From: a virus
Virus record (IMG/VR): IMGVR_UViG_3300007960_000032
Location: 1-52,866 of that record
Direction: 5' to 3' (one strand)
DNA: 52,866 nt
Under the pieces are notes generated by a model. The model was not told where the DNA came from, did not search any database, and saw only the letters and a list, made by a program, of their open reading frames with translations. This document shows positions 25,101 through 35,847 of the stretch, piece by piece. How positions within the stretch are numbered: the first letter of the stretch is position 1; each line of letters opens with the position of its first letter. The position numbers were made by a program, and so were the translations under genes.

Positions 25101-28100
25101 TAACTTCATTGATAAACTCTTCAATAAAGGTTGAGTTATCAAGTTGATATGTTGGGTACTGTGATAAGTTTCTAACCTTGTGTAGTACTTTTAAGAAACT
25201 AGTTTTAATAAGCCAGTCCAATCCACTGCTATGTAACTCGTGCATTGAGAACTCAACCATTCTAAAGAATAGTTCATTGCGTTTACTTGCTAGATTGTCT
25301 TTAAAGATATCAGTGAAGATTGCTGTTGCAATATTTCTAACTTCCTGATGCGGCACTCTGTCAAACTTTTCAAAGTCAAATACGCCACTGTCAAATCCAA
25401 TATAACTTCCGCTTGCTGCATTAGCATAGTCGTATATTGTGCTCTTGAGTTCAATAGTACCGTTCTCAATAATAACTTCCTGCCAAACGCCAGTGTCAGT
25501 GTACTGGAAGAAACTAAAGTTTCCGTCATCGTTACTGCGGACTTTGGCTAGTTCATTAGTGCTGGCAGTTAACCTTGCCAAATCTGGCTCAGTTGCTACT
25601 GTATATGTTGGAATAGTTGTACTGTCAAATCCAGTTGCATACCAGTTTGAATAATTCCAGTATCTTGATGTATTATATCCTTGGACCCGTAACAAGAACC
25701 AGTATCTGAGTCCTGTGCTAGTTGCTCTTAGTTCGTAAATAGTCCAATCACCGCCAACCGTACTGTCTGAATTAACTAGCACTTTATAACCAATTGCAAA
25801 AGTTAACTTGTTTAAGAAGTCTCTGGTAGTAATGTCGGCTACTTTTTTGTCCCAAGCACCGCTTGCTTTTGTTGGTACAGGGTCGCTTAGGAATAGTGTA
25901 TCCAAGGTATACTGTCTCGCAATTGGGGTTGTCTTAAACACCTTATTACAATAATCAATAAATGTCTTTAGTGCCTGCTGTCTGTCTTCAAACATTGTCT
26001 GGCGTGGGCGTGTGTTAATGCCATAACGCTCGCCAATGCTTAATGTGGTATCAGGTACAACAGCACCAGTTAAATCTGCACCTGCTAAACTATCAATTAG
26101 TTTGCTTTGTATTCTTGGTGGAATAGCCTGTGCAGGGTCGCCTTCACTGACTAAGTCAAATTCTGTGTGTAGTATTCCTTCGTTCTTGACAACATCATAG
26201 TTAATACTTACCACAGTATTTTTATCAGCAAAACTGTCTACCATGTTGTTGAGGACAAATGTATTTTGCGCTACAATACTCAAGTATTTGCCGCCTGTAG
26301 AGATTGGATTTTCAATCAGTTGACGAACACTTTCTGTGCTAAGTTGTCTACGCTCATCATTGGGGAACCCATTGAGACCAGTAACCCAGTAATAGTATTT
26401 GGTTACTGTTGTATTTGTAGAACTGTTATATCTAAGTGAAGTACTATAATTGCTGTCGTCAGTAAATTTGGGAGTTCCTGGCAAGCCACTGTCTGTGTGC
26501 TGACTTGGCGGAACATCGCTCTCCGTCCACTCATAAATGTCAATACTTGAACCTGGGAAGAACTGATTCCAATGTTGAACACGGTAGTCAATATCACCTT
26601 GTTCGTATTCTATTACTCTGCAAGTAGACAAGTCCCACCAAACTCTGCCAATCTTCTCATTGTTCCAGCCGCCTGTTTGTGAGAATGTTACAGCATCAGG
26701 TGTTGAACTTACATTGTAAGTTGCTGGATCGATGGGTAGAATGTAGTCAAGTTCTTGTTGTGCAAGACCAGGTAGTTTGTTTTTAAAGATGTCAACAGTA
26801 TCAACAAAATCAATTATCTCGTTGTTTACTTTGTTATAGGTAACAATGCGGTTAATAACCGTAGGGTCTACTTTAGGTGTTTGCACACGGGTCTTTAACC
26901 AGGTACTGTCATTATTGGTATTTTGGAAATAATAAAAACTTCCTGCATTTGAAGCCCACACATCGTCTGTTGGGCTGCCAACAAATAGTTTAGTACGGCT
27001 TAGTACCATGCTGCCACCAAACTGATCTAATTCATCAATCTGTGTATTTTGCATCTGTTGTCCAAATGCAAACTTTGGCGGGTTAGCAATGCTTTGTGGA
27101 ACACCAGGTGTTGCACTACTGTCCAGTAAATCATAAATGTATGCTGCGCCACTTTGTGTAACTCTGTCAATAAACTTGGTGCTATCAGCATCAAATGTAG
27201 TTGTGAACTCGTTGTAAGTAGAGCTAGTAGTAACTGTGTCACGATCCATGCCCATGCGCAATTCTGTGCTTGCTCTATCACTGCTAATAACCATTCTTTG
27301 TTCAGCAACTGCATTAATGGGAATGTGCTTGTCAAATGCAATTACTCTACCAAAGTTTTCGTTCTCGGCTAGCAGTGGATGGTTTATCTTTTGCGTAAAC
27401 TTAAATGGCTCTACCTGTGCTAGGGTTTGGAATGTAGTTCCAGTTCCTGGGCGTACCTTGAGCTTCTTGTTAACAACTCCAGCACTGCCAGTAATAGTTA
27501 GGTTAGTAGTACCTACCGCCACTGCACTTACTGTAGTGATGGCAGCATTGTTAATTTCGCCTGCTAGTGTAGTTGCATCTGCACTGTCATTGAGAGCTAT
27601 TGTAATTTCATAATCATCAATGAATATGGAATCAAACTGTGCACTGAATGTTGACGCATCTGTACTTGCTGTAGTAACACTTCCAAAGCGTAGTCCTTCA
27701 TCAATAAAGATACTTGCAGACCCAGTGTTAGGATTAAGTTCATCTTCGCCAGGGCCACCAACAGCAACAATAGCACCGTAGGCGTCAATGCCCACGCTGT
27801 ATCCAAAGTTCTCATTGTCGGTTGGTTGGTTGCCAGTACTAAGTTGATTTAATCTCTGCATCTCTACAAAGTTACCAGTGTAAATCTTAACAACACTTCC
27901 GCTGGTAGGAATATATCTAAATGATATTGTGTTACCACTTACTGTATAGCGGTTTGCACTACTATCACTATCAAATCCGCCAAAAGATCCCGACGTAGCA
28001 ACTTGTTCTACGCCGTCTACTTCAACATAGAAGTTACTGGGTAATGTGTTACTGGTTGTAAACTGATAATCTGTTCCGTTGGCAGTAAACTTTTCTGCAA

Positions 28101-31100
28101 TATGGTGGAATACATACGCTTCACCAGCATCTGTAATAACTGTGCTATCAAGGTCAGGTACATCTGCATACGGTGCACCAATAACCAGTGTCTCGCCTGC
28201 TGTGTCTGAATCAATACTAAATCCAAACTCATCTCCTGCCATTGAATCACTGCCAGTAATAGTGTCTACTAGCACATAGTGACTGTTCTGTCTAATTACA
28301 ATGTCCAATCCGTTAGCAGGAGCGGTAGTAAATGTTAGCACTGCACCACTTAGGGTGTAATCTAAATATGGGATATACTGCTTGTCGTCTTCGTCAACAA
28401 CATGAATGCTGTATATGCTACTTGGCGTAAAGCCAAGTGTATAGTTTGTTTCTGATCCAGTACCAGCAACTGTTTCTGTGTATTCATTGTCTGTGCCAAC
28501 ATTAACCAATGTGTAGCAATAAACAGTGTTTGTGCCTGGTGCTGTTGCAAACAAGTATCTATCGTTTTTACTAATAGCTACCTTAAAGCCAAACTTATCT
28601 GCGCCTGCGGGACTAGCAATTCTTAAATTCTGTTTGATCTCATAAAGTCCACTGGGTGATCTCTTGTAAATTACAACAAATCCCTGACTGCTATCACTAG
28701 CCGGCGCCCCTACTGCTAACCATACATTACCAGCAGCAACTGAAGTACCAAATTCAGATATATCGTTACCAATAGTCACTGGCACTAGCGTAGAAGCAGG
28801 ATTATAAATTCCATTTTCGTCTTTTAAGTATGGATAAACAACACCATTGCCCTGGTTTGGTGCACCAGAAACAACTGATAGTTCGTCATCAGCAACAGCA
28901 ATACTATAACCATTGTTGGCATTGCCAGAACTTTCAATGTTGTAGATTAGTTTGTCAAAATCCCAGGGCTCTTGTTTTTTAAACGCTGCCCAGTTCTGAT
29001 TTTCATCGTAGTCAATCCATACAATTTCGTTTTCATCCCAGCCATAAAGCGGAGTAGTATCAGCAATACTTGATAGATTGGTGAAGCGTGAGCTTACTAG
29101 TTTAAAAATAGGTAACCTAAGATTTGTTATATCATCTATTTCTAGTTCACCAACACTTATGTTAAATGTTCTAGGCGAGTCAACACTGTCAACAAACTTA
29201 AATCCACGCACAACTTGGTTACTTGTTTTAATAAGAACAATGTCGTTCTCAACAAGTCCGTGGTTAGCAGTAGTTGTTAGTGTGATAAACCCATTTGCGT
29301 CTTGCTTTGCTTCGCTGACTTCCACACCAATTTCTGTAACTCTGTATACATTCCAATCAAAGTCGTTCTTGGCTGTCCAAATTGTTGCGCCGCGACCAAT
29401 GCGATCTATGTTAGCATCAAGTGACGCAATATTGTTTAAATCAAATAATGTGTAATTTACGTCATCAAGTCTTGGATGTCCGGCACCAACAATGTCTGTT
29501 TTCTTAGCATTTGTGTCTCTGGTAAGGAAGATGTTTTTGCTAAAGTTGTTGGGTAACTTATGGATATCCTTCTTTTTAAATGTATAATAATCTGAATCTG
29601 CTGTGTCGCCGTTATCTAACAGTTGAACCACTGTTTGATTTTCCTGTGCACGAGCTTCATCAATGATTAGTTCAATGACCTGATTACTGTCAATGCTGCC
29701 GTATTCGCCAACTCTGAAGCCCCACTCTTCGTAGAAGTTAATTTCTTGATCTAAGTTATTGAGATCAGCACCAATTAATTTGTCAATAGCGTTGGGTGTG
29801 CCCTTGGTCTTAATCATGCCCTGATAGAACTTGACCTGACTAACGTCATCCAATCCAAGTTGATCCAGGTAATCTCTTTTTCTAAATCCAATCTGTCCTT
29901 TGGCTGCAATATCAACACTATCTTCAAGATTACTTTCATTAAAGTCATAGAACTTGTTGAATCTATCAGCTTTTTGTGTTAAGTTTGGCAACATGCCAGT
30001 CTTCATGTCATCCACTGGGCGCCAGTCTTTGAAGTCAAACTTAGACTTTCCTTCGTGATTATCTTTTGCAACATATAATTTTGTGTTGTGACTTACTACA
30101 TCAGCTTTTTTATAATCAGTGTTTTGATGCCAAATGTCAAAATTATTTCTGTTAATAATAAATCCAGGAGCGTGTAATGTGCCATTCCAACCACCTGACT
30201 TAGAGCCAATAAATTTAACTCGGGCCTGTCTGTTTCCTAGTTCAGGCTGATAAATGATGTCATTAAAGATTGTTGTGTTGTCTAACACAATGTAATGTTC
30301 GTATTGGATTGGATCAACTTGTGCTGCATAAAGATAGTTTTTACTGTCATCAACTGTGATAGTAGTTCTGTTGTCAATTCTTTCTACATTATATTGTGTT
30401 GCTCTAATTGCTTCACCATCAGTATTTTTAAGTGATCCGGTTTTACTTAAATCATCGATAGTGGTTAATGCTCTGTCGACCACCAGTGTTTCATAAGCAG
30501 GACTTGCACCAAACACTGAGTTATTGCCCCAGCCTTGCTGTGTCCAGAACAAGAATTCTGAAACAGTGTTCTCAAAGTCAACTGTACTGCCAGCACTGTT
30601 AACAGTTTCAAATTTAAATCCTTTAACTTTTAAATATCTTGAATAAGCAACTAGGAAGTCGCAAACCTGTTGAACACTAGAAATAACAGTGCCATAAGGA
30701 ATGCTTGTAATATAGTTTTGACTGTCTGCATAAACTACTGTGCTAGTATTTCCCACTGTAATTATTGTTTGCTTGTCACTGCGAAGACTAGGAACAATTT
30801 TAAAGAAAGGATTCTTTGAATCATAACCGCGTATCTCGTACCCAAGCGGTCTTTTAATAATACTCACACCACTGTAAAATACTCGCTCCAGTGGGGTACT
30901 CTTATTAAGATAAATCTTCATGTTTTCGTCTGGAATAAAGATATTATTGCCAGTGCTTGATGGGCTAGTAGACTCAATGATCATCTTGGACAATGATAAG
31001 TCAGTAAAGCCTCCAACAGGATACATTAGTTTAAGTTTTAGATTTTGTACTGTTGACTTTAAAGTTTCTAGACTTAAATTCTTGTACTTGTAGAAATTAG

Positions 31101-34100
31101 CAATAAACTGGTTATACCCTTCAACTCTATCAACAGTTGTTGAGTTCGCAGAAGTCAATCCGTTAACTTTAAAGTCAGCAATATTAGGTCTATAGCTCTT
31201 GTAACGACGAAGAATTTGATCATACTCTGCACTATACTCAAATAGATTGGTATCCCAGAGCAAGGTCATGTACTTGGCTGGACGTTTTAGAGCAGCAATA
31301 ATCTGCATTGCAAACGGCCACTCGCTGCTTCGTCTCCAAGCTGTTTCTACAGGAGCATAATCACCAATTCTCCAACTTCTTTCTGTGTTAGTGGATAGCG
31401 CACCTTTAGTTAAAAACTGGTTAGGAGCAAGAAGTTGGCCTTGTTCGTTGGTTGGAATAATGTTTGTTAAGCCAGGGCGCACACGATATGGATCAACAGT
31501 AAATGTTGCGTTTCTTCCTGCTGCATTATAAATTTTACCAGCTTCTAGGTCTTCCCAGAGAACACGGTTACCGCGAGTATATGGCGCGGCACCATAGCGT
31601 TGATCCCACCAGTCTGGCTTCTGATAAATGCCCAGCATTTCCCAGGGAGTTAGATGCGGTGTTTCAGTGTCATAAATCCACTTGTAAATGCCTCTCCAGA
31701 ACCCTGGCATACGTGAGTCGCTGTCAACAGTAGTGGCATTACTGTAATTCCAGGTAAAAGAATTATTCACTTCATGAATAGTGTTTGTAGTAATATCTAC
31801 AGCATTTTTATATGCCCAACTTGAAATGTATTGTGCATAAATCTGTGTTGTTTGCTCTAGGTCAGCAAAAGTGCTTCTGAAATAACCCGGAACTACTTCA
31901 GCAAGATCAAATGTAGCTGGATCATACTGAGTTTTTATGTTGTTATACACACGCTTTTCAAACTCAATTAATATGTTATCTCTGCGATCCTTATACGCAA
32001 TCCAGCGACTGCCGTCATGACCCTGGATAACAGGAGTATAGTTTGCATATTCAGTATATGCATCACTGTTCACTGCACCGTGGCTCTGTGTAGATGCTGG
32101 CATATAAAATAATCTGTCACTGCCTACAAACTTATGTGGATGAGCTTCACCACTAACGTCTGCTGCTTGCGCAGAAGCTAATGTTGTGTATAATGGATAA
32201 AACCAACCACTAACCCCTTGTGCTCGCTGTTCATATCTTGAATCTGCGGTAGCATACAATTTAAACGGACCAGTGCCAGTGCTTGTACCAGTCTGGTAAG
32301 TGTCATCAAGCGTAATAGCAGGTTGGAACTTAGGGTATAAACCCATCTTTGTGGGTGTTGGTGGAACAAAACTACCATCCGTATTTGAGTATTCGATAAT
32401 CTCAATGATGTCACCAATAGATAAAGAGACCGCTGTGTTTAGTGTAACAGCAGGCTCAACAGTATCAAAAGTATAATCAAGACCCTCGGTTAATTGTGTC
32501 TTGTTTGTATTGCTCTCTGTAAGGTAAACGATAACACCACGATTACTAATTTCTGTTAAGTCGAACTGAGTGGTGAACTCAAACACTCGTTCAGTTGTTT
32601 GATCTAATGTGTATGTTGTAGTCGATGTCTGACTTCCCCAGGGCAACATATCGGAATAGTAGAAAGGAAACTCACTGGTTTTTACGCCAGCCATAAATGT
32701 TAGGATAGTGTCTAGTGCAGTCTCTGGACTTCTTAAATCAATGTCAAGTTGATTAACATTGTCAATCAATCTATTCTTAAATCTGGTATATTCCTCCATG
32801 CTAAATCTCATGGACTCAATCAAGTTATTGCTTTCCTGAGCTAGCAAGAAGTGCGGAAGAGTTACACCAGCACTGTGCTGCTGAATCTTTCCAGGATATT
32901 TTTTATAGTCAAGATCTCTTGCATTGTTTGTACCCAGGCTGTTTCCAGTAAAGGTTGGAATTTCTCTGGTAATATCAACAAAGTGATTTCGTAATTGTCC
33001 TAGTGTTAGACTAGCAAAGTCATCATTGTTAGCATTGTTCTCAAGGTTTGCAGGAGTTTCATAAAACCCCAGTGGTGTTATACTGTCGCTGTAAACTCTA
33101 ATAAGAACAACGTCATCCTGTGCAAGTGGTGCGATAAAGCTAATGTAATATTTGTCATTGGTTGTTAGTTGTACATACTTGTCAGTGGTTTGGAACACCC
33201 CGTTAACGAACACTTTTAATGTTACTTGGTTGACATCTGTTTTAGGCTGGGCGCCAATTTCAAAACTGTATAGTTCAGCATCAACAATGTATTGTACTTG
33301 CTGCCATTGTCTGCTTTCGCTGATTACTTTTGTCCACCCGTTCTTGAGTTCCCTGGTAACAACACCAGCAATCTCAGTATTTCTATGAACATGACCACTT
33401 CTAATAATAACATCTACAGCACCAACGTCACTCTTTGTGTAAGTGAAAGTATCAGTAACATAGTTATTATCAAACAATATGTCGCCAACATTGTTGATGT
33501 TTTTATAACTTAGTCCAAATCCCAATATAGTGTCTGCGCTAGCGGCTGTGTTTTTCTTATAACTAAACAATTTGCTACCAGCAAATGCAGTACTTGGATA
33601 CTTGGTTGTATCACTAAAACTAACATGCTGTGGATCAAATATATCAAACAATGGCTCTTGGTTAACAGATGTTTTTTGTTGCGCTGTAGTCCAAGAATTA
33701 GTTAAACTAGTGTAGTAATATACCTTGCCCTGATTATTTCCACCTAAAGTGCTTAGTAGACAATCGCCGTCCCCTACTGTACCAACAAGTGTTAGGTTGA
33801 TGATTGGATCAGTCTGTGTGTCGCTATCCTGATCAATATAACTTACCTGGTAAATGTTCTGTTTGATGTCTGGGTCAGCCGTAAAGCAAATAGTTAACCC
33901 TGGTGTTAAATTAACGCCGTCTGAAAAATATCCGATCTTGCCATTAACGTTACTAAATGCGTCTGTTTGTGTTGTATCTACAACGCTAACCGGAGTTTGA
34001 CTGGTAACGCCCATGTTGAAAAGTTTTAACCCAGCATCAAATTCGATGATAGGACGTTTTGCACGTTGATTGTCGTCAATAACTGTAGTAAAATTATTGT

Positions 34101-35847
34101 AAGCGGCAGTTGCTGTAAGAACTGAACGGTGGAACCAACGGTTGCCGCGGCTCCAAGCATTTAAGTCTGGGCTTGCACGGTTAATAACAATATAATCCTG
34201 TGTTATTGGACTGTTTAATGATGCTTCAAATCCACCAACATCAAAGTTCTCTGAATCATAGGGTTCTACTTCACTAATCGCATATGTTTCTGGTGTCACC
34301 AAGGAGGTTTCAGCAACAAGTCTAATACTAGTTCCTACACCCTCAACATAGTAAATATTATTTTGATAACTTGCCGGGGTAACACTTGAGTCAAACTCAA
34401 TTTTAAGGCCATTAGTGAACACTACACCATTAGGACTGGTGTATGTTGACATGCCAATTATTTCCTGATCAACATCAATAGTAGTGCTTGCGCCTTGATC
34501 TACTAGAAGAATTCTACCAAATCTAGTTGCATCCTGGCCATCCTGATAAAAGAACTCAGTTTGACTAGCAGTAATATGTGGAATTAGCTCAAGTTGTCCG
34601 CTTGCATTTTTCCAGAGTTCGCGGTTAGCGTAAACACTACCCTGTTTAACTTTTACTTTGTTGCCTGATGTAATATCTTGAATTTTACTTAATACAATAG
34701 TTTCAACACCAGCAATAGTTTGGATTGCAATTTTAAAAACACTGTATCTGTCAGCAAGTGATAATGACACTGTTGGGTCAAATGTTCCATCGCTGCCTTC
34801 AGTAGCACCGCTATCAAATGCGTGACCATCATAAGGTGCGCCAGCATTCCAGTCTCTTTCGTCTAAACTCTGGTTAGCAAACACCAGTGTTTTACCATCG
34901 AATTCTGTTAATCCGTCGAGTCCAGTTGAGTATGTCGCTAGGAAAGCACTCAATACCTGATTGTGAATATCTTTGTATGGCAAATCTGTAGCAAAATCAA
35001 CTTCTGCGTCAACAGTCATACTTGTAAAGCGGTCCTGGTCGTCTGCTAGTGGCACACGCCAAGTAACAGTTCCGTCGTCCTCGCCATTATTAACTACTCC
35101 GATAACATCTCTGGTGCTGATATTTTTCTGTGATACGCTTACACCAGAATTTCCTGATTCAGTTTGAATCCAAAAAGGTATACCAGGCTGATCAACTTTA
35201 AATGTATATTCACCGCCGCGAGCCAAGTATAAAACTGGGTTAGGAGTAGAGCTAGCATCATCAAACCTATAATTAAATCCACCAGTGTTGGCTGCGTCTG
35301 TTCTCTCGTCGTACTTGCTTTCGTCATATGCTGTAGTGTCGTATGCAATTTGACCGTAGGTTGTTCCTTCTCTAAGTACCGTAAAGTCTTGAGTTGTATC
35401 AACTTCGTTTGCAAAAACCTGAACACTATCTGGACCACTGGGCAACCAAAAATATTCGCCATAGTTAATTAACTTGTCTAAATCAACAAACCCACTCCAG
35501 TTGTAATACTGCTGTCTATAAAGACTGTCTTGGTTTGCAGTGGATCCGTTGTTGTATCTAATAGTATTGAGTGCGTCATTAATACTGCTCACACTCTGAA
35601 TAGTACCATTGACATCTTCATATACCACACCGGGCTCAAGCTGGTAGTTCTGTCTGAACGCTGAAGATTCAACTAGATAGTTGTCACCCTTTTGAAAGTT
35701 TTCAGCACTCTTCCTGCCAATAAAGCCATTGACTTTTATTTTATTGTCTTCGCTGATTAATTGGTCAACTGTGGCATTTAAAAATTTAGAGTTTTTACTG
35801 GTACGGAATACTTCAGGTAATAACTGTTGCGCTTTTCTTGTAGCCAT
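22168..35847 (-). CDS. Giant virion structural protein, 4559 aa (probable baseplate/tail component)
   Basis: A single intact frame of 13.7 kb. It follows gp6 directly (TAATG overlap), the place of baseplate wedge gene 7 in T4, so a wedge-related N-terminal part is plausible. The centre (about residues 2310-2990) has repeated FG-GAP-like units: 'NGYSIAVADDELSVVSGAPN', FGTSVAAGNVWLAVGAPASD, DKFGFKVAISKNDRYLFATA, FGYSVGIDAYGAIVAVGGPG and FGGSMVLSRTKLFVGSPTDD, consistent with a beta-propeller. Many modules of the form 'VFVNGVFQTT … YISFIAPLAQDDVVLIRVYS' recur along the chain, and 'GFD' repeats (REPGFDEASFDNLGFDDFD, DDFDNSGFDSVGFD) occur near the C-terminus. The reading frame has no interruption. 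It is probably a multi-domain arm contacting the host surface. Confidence 0.85.
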   Translation of the reverse strand: MATRKAQQLLPEVFRTSKNSKFLNATVDQLISEDNKIKVNGFIGRKSAENFQKGDNYLVESSAFRQNYQLEPGVVYEDVNGTIQSVSSINDALNTIRYNNGSTANQDSLYRQQYYNWSGFVDLDKLINYGEYFWLPSGPDSVQVFANEVDTTQDFTVLREGTTYGQIAYDTTAYDESKYDERTDAANTGGFNYRFDDASSTPNPVLYLARGGEYTFKVDQPGIPFWIQTESGNSGVSVSQKNISTRDVIGVVNNGEDDGTVTWRVPLADDQDRFTSMTVDAEVDFATDLPYKDIHNQVLSAFLATYSTGLDGLTEFDGKTLVFANQSLDERDWNAGAPYDGHAFDSGATEGSDGTFDPTVSLSLADRYSVFKIAIQTIAGVETIVLSKIQDITSGNKVKVKQGSVYANRELWKNASGQLELIPHITASQTEFFYQDGQDATRFGRILLVDQGASTTIDVDQEIIGMSTYTSPNGVVFTNGLKIEFDSSVTPASYQNNIYYVEGVGTSIRLVAETSLVTPETYAISEVEPYDSENFDVGGFEASLNSPITQDYIVINRASPDLNAWSRGNRWFHRSVLTATAAYNNFTTVIDDNQRAKRPIIEFDAGLKLFNMGVTSQTPVSVVDTTQTDAFSNVNGKIGYFSDGVNLTPGLTICFTADPDIKQNIYQVSYIDQDSDTQTDPIINLTLVGTVGDGDCLLSTLGGNNQGKVYYYTSLTNSWTTAQQKTSVNQEPLFDIFDPQHVSFSDTTKYPSTAFAGSKLFSYKKNTAASADTILGFGLSYKNINNVGDILFDNNYVTDTFTYTKSDVGAVDVIIRSGHVHRNTEIAGVVTRELKNGWTKVISESRQWQQVQYIVDAELYSFEIGAQPKTDVNQVTLKVFVNGVFQTTDKYVQLTTNDKYYISFIAPLAQDDVVLIRVYSDSITPLGFYETPANLENNANNDDFASLTLGQLRNHFVDITREIPTFTGNSLGTNNARDLDYKKYPGKIQQHSAGVTLPHFLLAQESNNLIESMRFSMEEYTRFKNRLIDNVNQLDIDLRSPETALDTILTFMAGVKTSEFPFYYSDMLPWGSQTSTTTYTLDQTTERVFEFTTQFDLTEISNRGVIVYLTESNTNKTQLTEGLDYTFDTVEPAVTLNTAVSLSIGDIIEIIEYSNTDGSFVPPTPTKMGLYPKFQPAITLDDTYQTGTSTGTGPFKLYATADSRYEQRAQGVSGWFYPLYTTLASAQAADVSGEAHPHKFVGSDRLFYMPASTQSHGAVNSDAYTEYANYTPVIQGHDGSRWIAYKDRRDNILIEFEKRVYNNIKTQYDPATFDLAEVVPGYFRSTFADLEQTTQIYAQYISSWAYKNAVDITTNTIHEVNNSFTWNYSNATTVDSDSRMPGFWRGIYKWIYDTETPHLTPWEMLGIYQKPDWWDQRYGAAPYTRGNRVLWEDLEAGKIYNAAGRNATFTVDPYRVRPGLTNIIPTNEQGQLLAPNQFLTKGALSTNTERSWRIGDYAPVETAWRRSSEWPFAMQIIAALKRPAKYMTLLWDTNLFEYSAEYDQILRRYKSYRPNIADFKVNGLTSANSTTVDRVEGYNQFIANFYKYKNLSLETLKSTVQNLKLKLMYPVGGFTDLSLSKMIIESTSPSSTGNNIFIPDENMKIYLNKSTPLERVFYSGVSIIKRPLGYEIRGYDSKNPFFKIVPSLRSDKQTIITVGNTSTVVYADSQNYITSIPYGTVISSVQQVCDFLVAYSRYLKVKGFKFETVNSAGSTVDFENTVSEFLFWTQQGWGNNSVFGASPAYETLVVDRALTTIDDLSKTGSLKNTDGEAIRATQYNVERIDNRTTITVDDSKNYLYAAQVDPIQYEHYIVLDNTTIFNDIIYQPELGNRQARVKFIGSKSGGWNGTLHAPGFIINRNNFDIWHQNTDYKKADVVSHNTKLYVAKDNHEGKSKFDFKDWRPVDDMKTGMLPNLTQKADRFNKFYDFNESNLEDSVDIAAKGQIGFRKRDYLDQLGLDDVSQVKFYQGMIKTKGTPNAIDKLIGADLNNLDQEINFYEEWGFRVGEYGSIDSNQVIELIIDEARAQENQTVVQLLDNGDTADSDYYTFKKKDIHKLPNNFSKNIFLTRDTNAKKTDIVGAGHPRLDDVNYTLFDLNNIASLDANIDRIGRGATIWTAKNDFDWNVYRVTEIGVEVSEAKQDANGFITLTTTANHGLVENDIVLIKTSNQVVRGFKFVDSVDSPRTFNISVGELEIDDITNLRLPIFKLVSSRFTNLSSIADTTPLYGWDENEIVWIDYDENQNWAAFKKQEPWDFDKLIYNIESSGNANNGYSIAVADDELSVVSGAPNQGNGVVYPYLKDENGIYNPASTLVPVTIGNDISEFGTSVAAGNVWLAVGAPASDSSQGFVVIYKRSPSGLYEIKQNLRIASPAGADKFGFKVAISKNDRYLFATAPGTNTVYCYTLVNVGTDNEYTETVAGTGSETNYTLGFTPSSIYSIHVVDEDDKQYIPYLDYTLSGAVLTFTTAPANGLDIVIRQNSHYVLVDTITGSDSMAGDEFGFSIDSDTAGETLVIGAPYADVPDLDSTVITDAGEAYVFHHIAEKFTANGTDYQFTTSNTLPSNFYVEVDGVEQVATSGSFGGFDSDSSANRYTVSGNTISFRYIPTSGSVVKIYTGNFVEMQRLNQLSTGNQPTDNENFGYSVGIDAYGAIVAVGGPGEDELNPNTGSASIFIDEGLRFGSVTTASTDASTFSAQFDSIFIDDYEITIALNDSADATTLAGEINNAAITTVSAVAVGTTNLTITGSAGVVNKKLKVRPGTGTTFQTLAQVEPFKFTQKINHPLLAENENFGRVIAFDKHIPINAVAEQRMVISSDRASTELRMGMDRDTVTTSSTYNEFTTTFDADSTKFIDRVTQSGAAYIYDLLDSSATPGVPQSIANPPKFAFGQQMQNTQIDELDQFGGSMVLSRTKLFVGSPTDDVWASNAGSFYYFQNTNNDSTWLKTRVQTPKVDPTVINRIVTYNKVNNEIIDFVDTVDIFKNKLPGLAQQELDYILPIDPATYNVSSTPDAVTFSQTGGWNNEKIGRVWWDLSTCRVIEYEQGDIDYRVQHWNQFFPGSSIDIYEWTESDVPPSQHTDSGLPGTPKFTDDSNYSTSLRYNSSTNTTVTKYYYWVTGLNGFPNDERRQLSTESVRQLIENPISTGGKYLSIVAQNTFVLNNMVDSFADKNTVVSINYDVVKNEGILHTEFDLVSEGDPAQAIPPRIQSKLIDSLAGADLTGAVVPDTTLSIGERYGINTRPRQTMFEDRQQALKTFIDYCNKVFKTTPIARQYTLDTLFLSDPVPTKASGAWDKKVADITTRDFLNKLTFAIGYKVLVNSDSTVGGDWTIYELRATSTGLRYWFLLRVQGYNTSRYWNYSNWYATGFDSTTIPTYTVATEPDLARLTASTNELAKVRSNDDGNFSFFQYTDTGVWQEVIIENGTIELKSTIYDYANAASGSYIGFDSGVFDFEKFDRVPHQEVRNIATAIFTDIFKDNLASKRNELFFRMVEFSMHELHSSGLDWLIKTSFLKVLHKVRNLSQYPTYQLDNSTFIEEFINEVKPYHTNIREYTAKYDGDDQFQGDVTDFDLHAFYDSSTGYFRKYSGDFAGDEVSRTTGNTVDKPWADNYSYYLDSVVIYAAGTGFTDNPVITVSAPDLESGTQATVTAVTNGDSIIRVRVTNKGSGYTKTPTITVKGNGTGLRLLPRIKNDTIREFDTTIKFDRITYSSTVLDWAANTAYNYLDLVSYNNPNTGKQDVYQVNVSGGFTSGTTFSVEDTTGAVALVVYDGANLASAADRIAAYYAPTAGMIGDDLSLLQSGTDYLGNKVSGIGFDREPGFDEASFDNLGFDDFDVDANGLTVLSGASALDTTISSTFTDIALGTRPEDINVDGGGFVDVYSSHAPEEVVPGIVFDNLDMEVYTDPSDDYAGDGNSFTTVSRVYTASGTQQTFSYAGSAQRDLVDYLVVYTGSTRVYDFTADYENRTVSLSSAPAANTNVYIYGYGVTGEKITYEQTFIGDASTVQFTLGINYTRYTQSLVLRDGISVAHTITDGTDGRIVLTTNDANPNGSLIHVIISNRAVDKAAFTYGETQEITLTSGTLIYNLTESFTGFSNPRTGNAIVELNGTRLRPANAEYYTLDGSTLAYRTPVTAGETVANVATGDIQVTRIDAATNITYNLLNVQDYTVTSQEDVDSTLYYRINLLSAYNSGDTLIVSVANANEYFINSSNEIRLGSGVIFATNDKLHVTSFNNYDPLRVHTKVYIGTGSQVTQTIDDFDNSGFDSVGFDLLAQGGQAVNKFVLDRIPTNTNNLWVTLDGVRLHAGDYNIDENGRLDLTSQSLTVTSEIIVTHFSERNIEPTVGYRMVNDMLGNYEYFRLCTDGATKLTQEVKPTDTKIYVQDASKLPQPSPNSNKPGVVYVGNERITYWSIDYTNNYITQIRRATNGTRFAGTHLIGTEVYDTTDAQRLPATNTHTQTWYTAGVSTAADGNGIQSATTTNANFLKACEAFVPNYLQEFQSPRYVVDGYVDEGYVADLDL

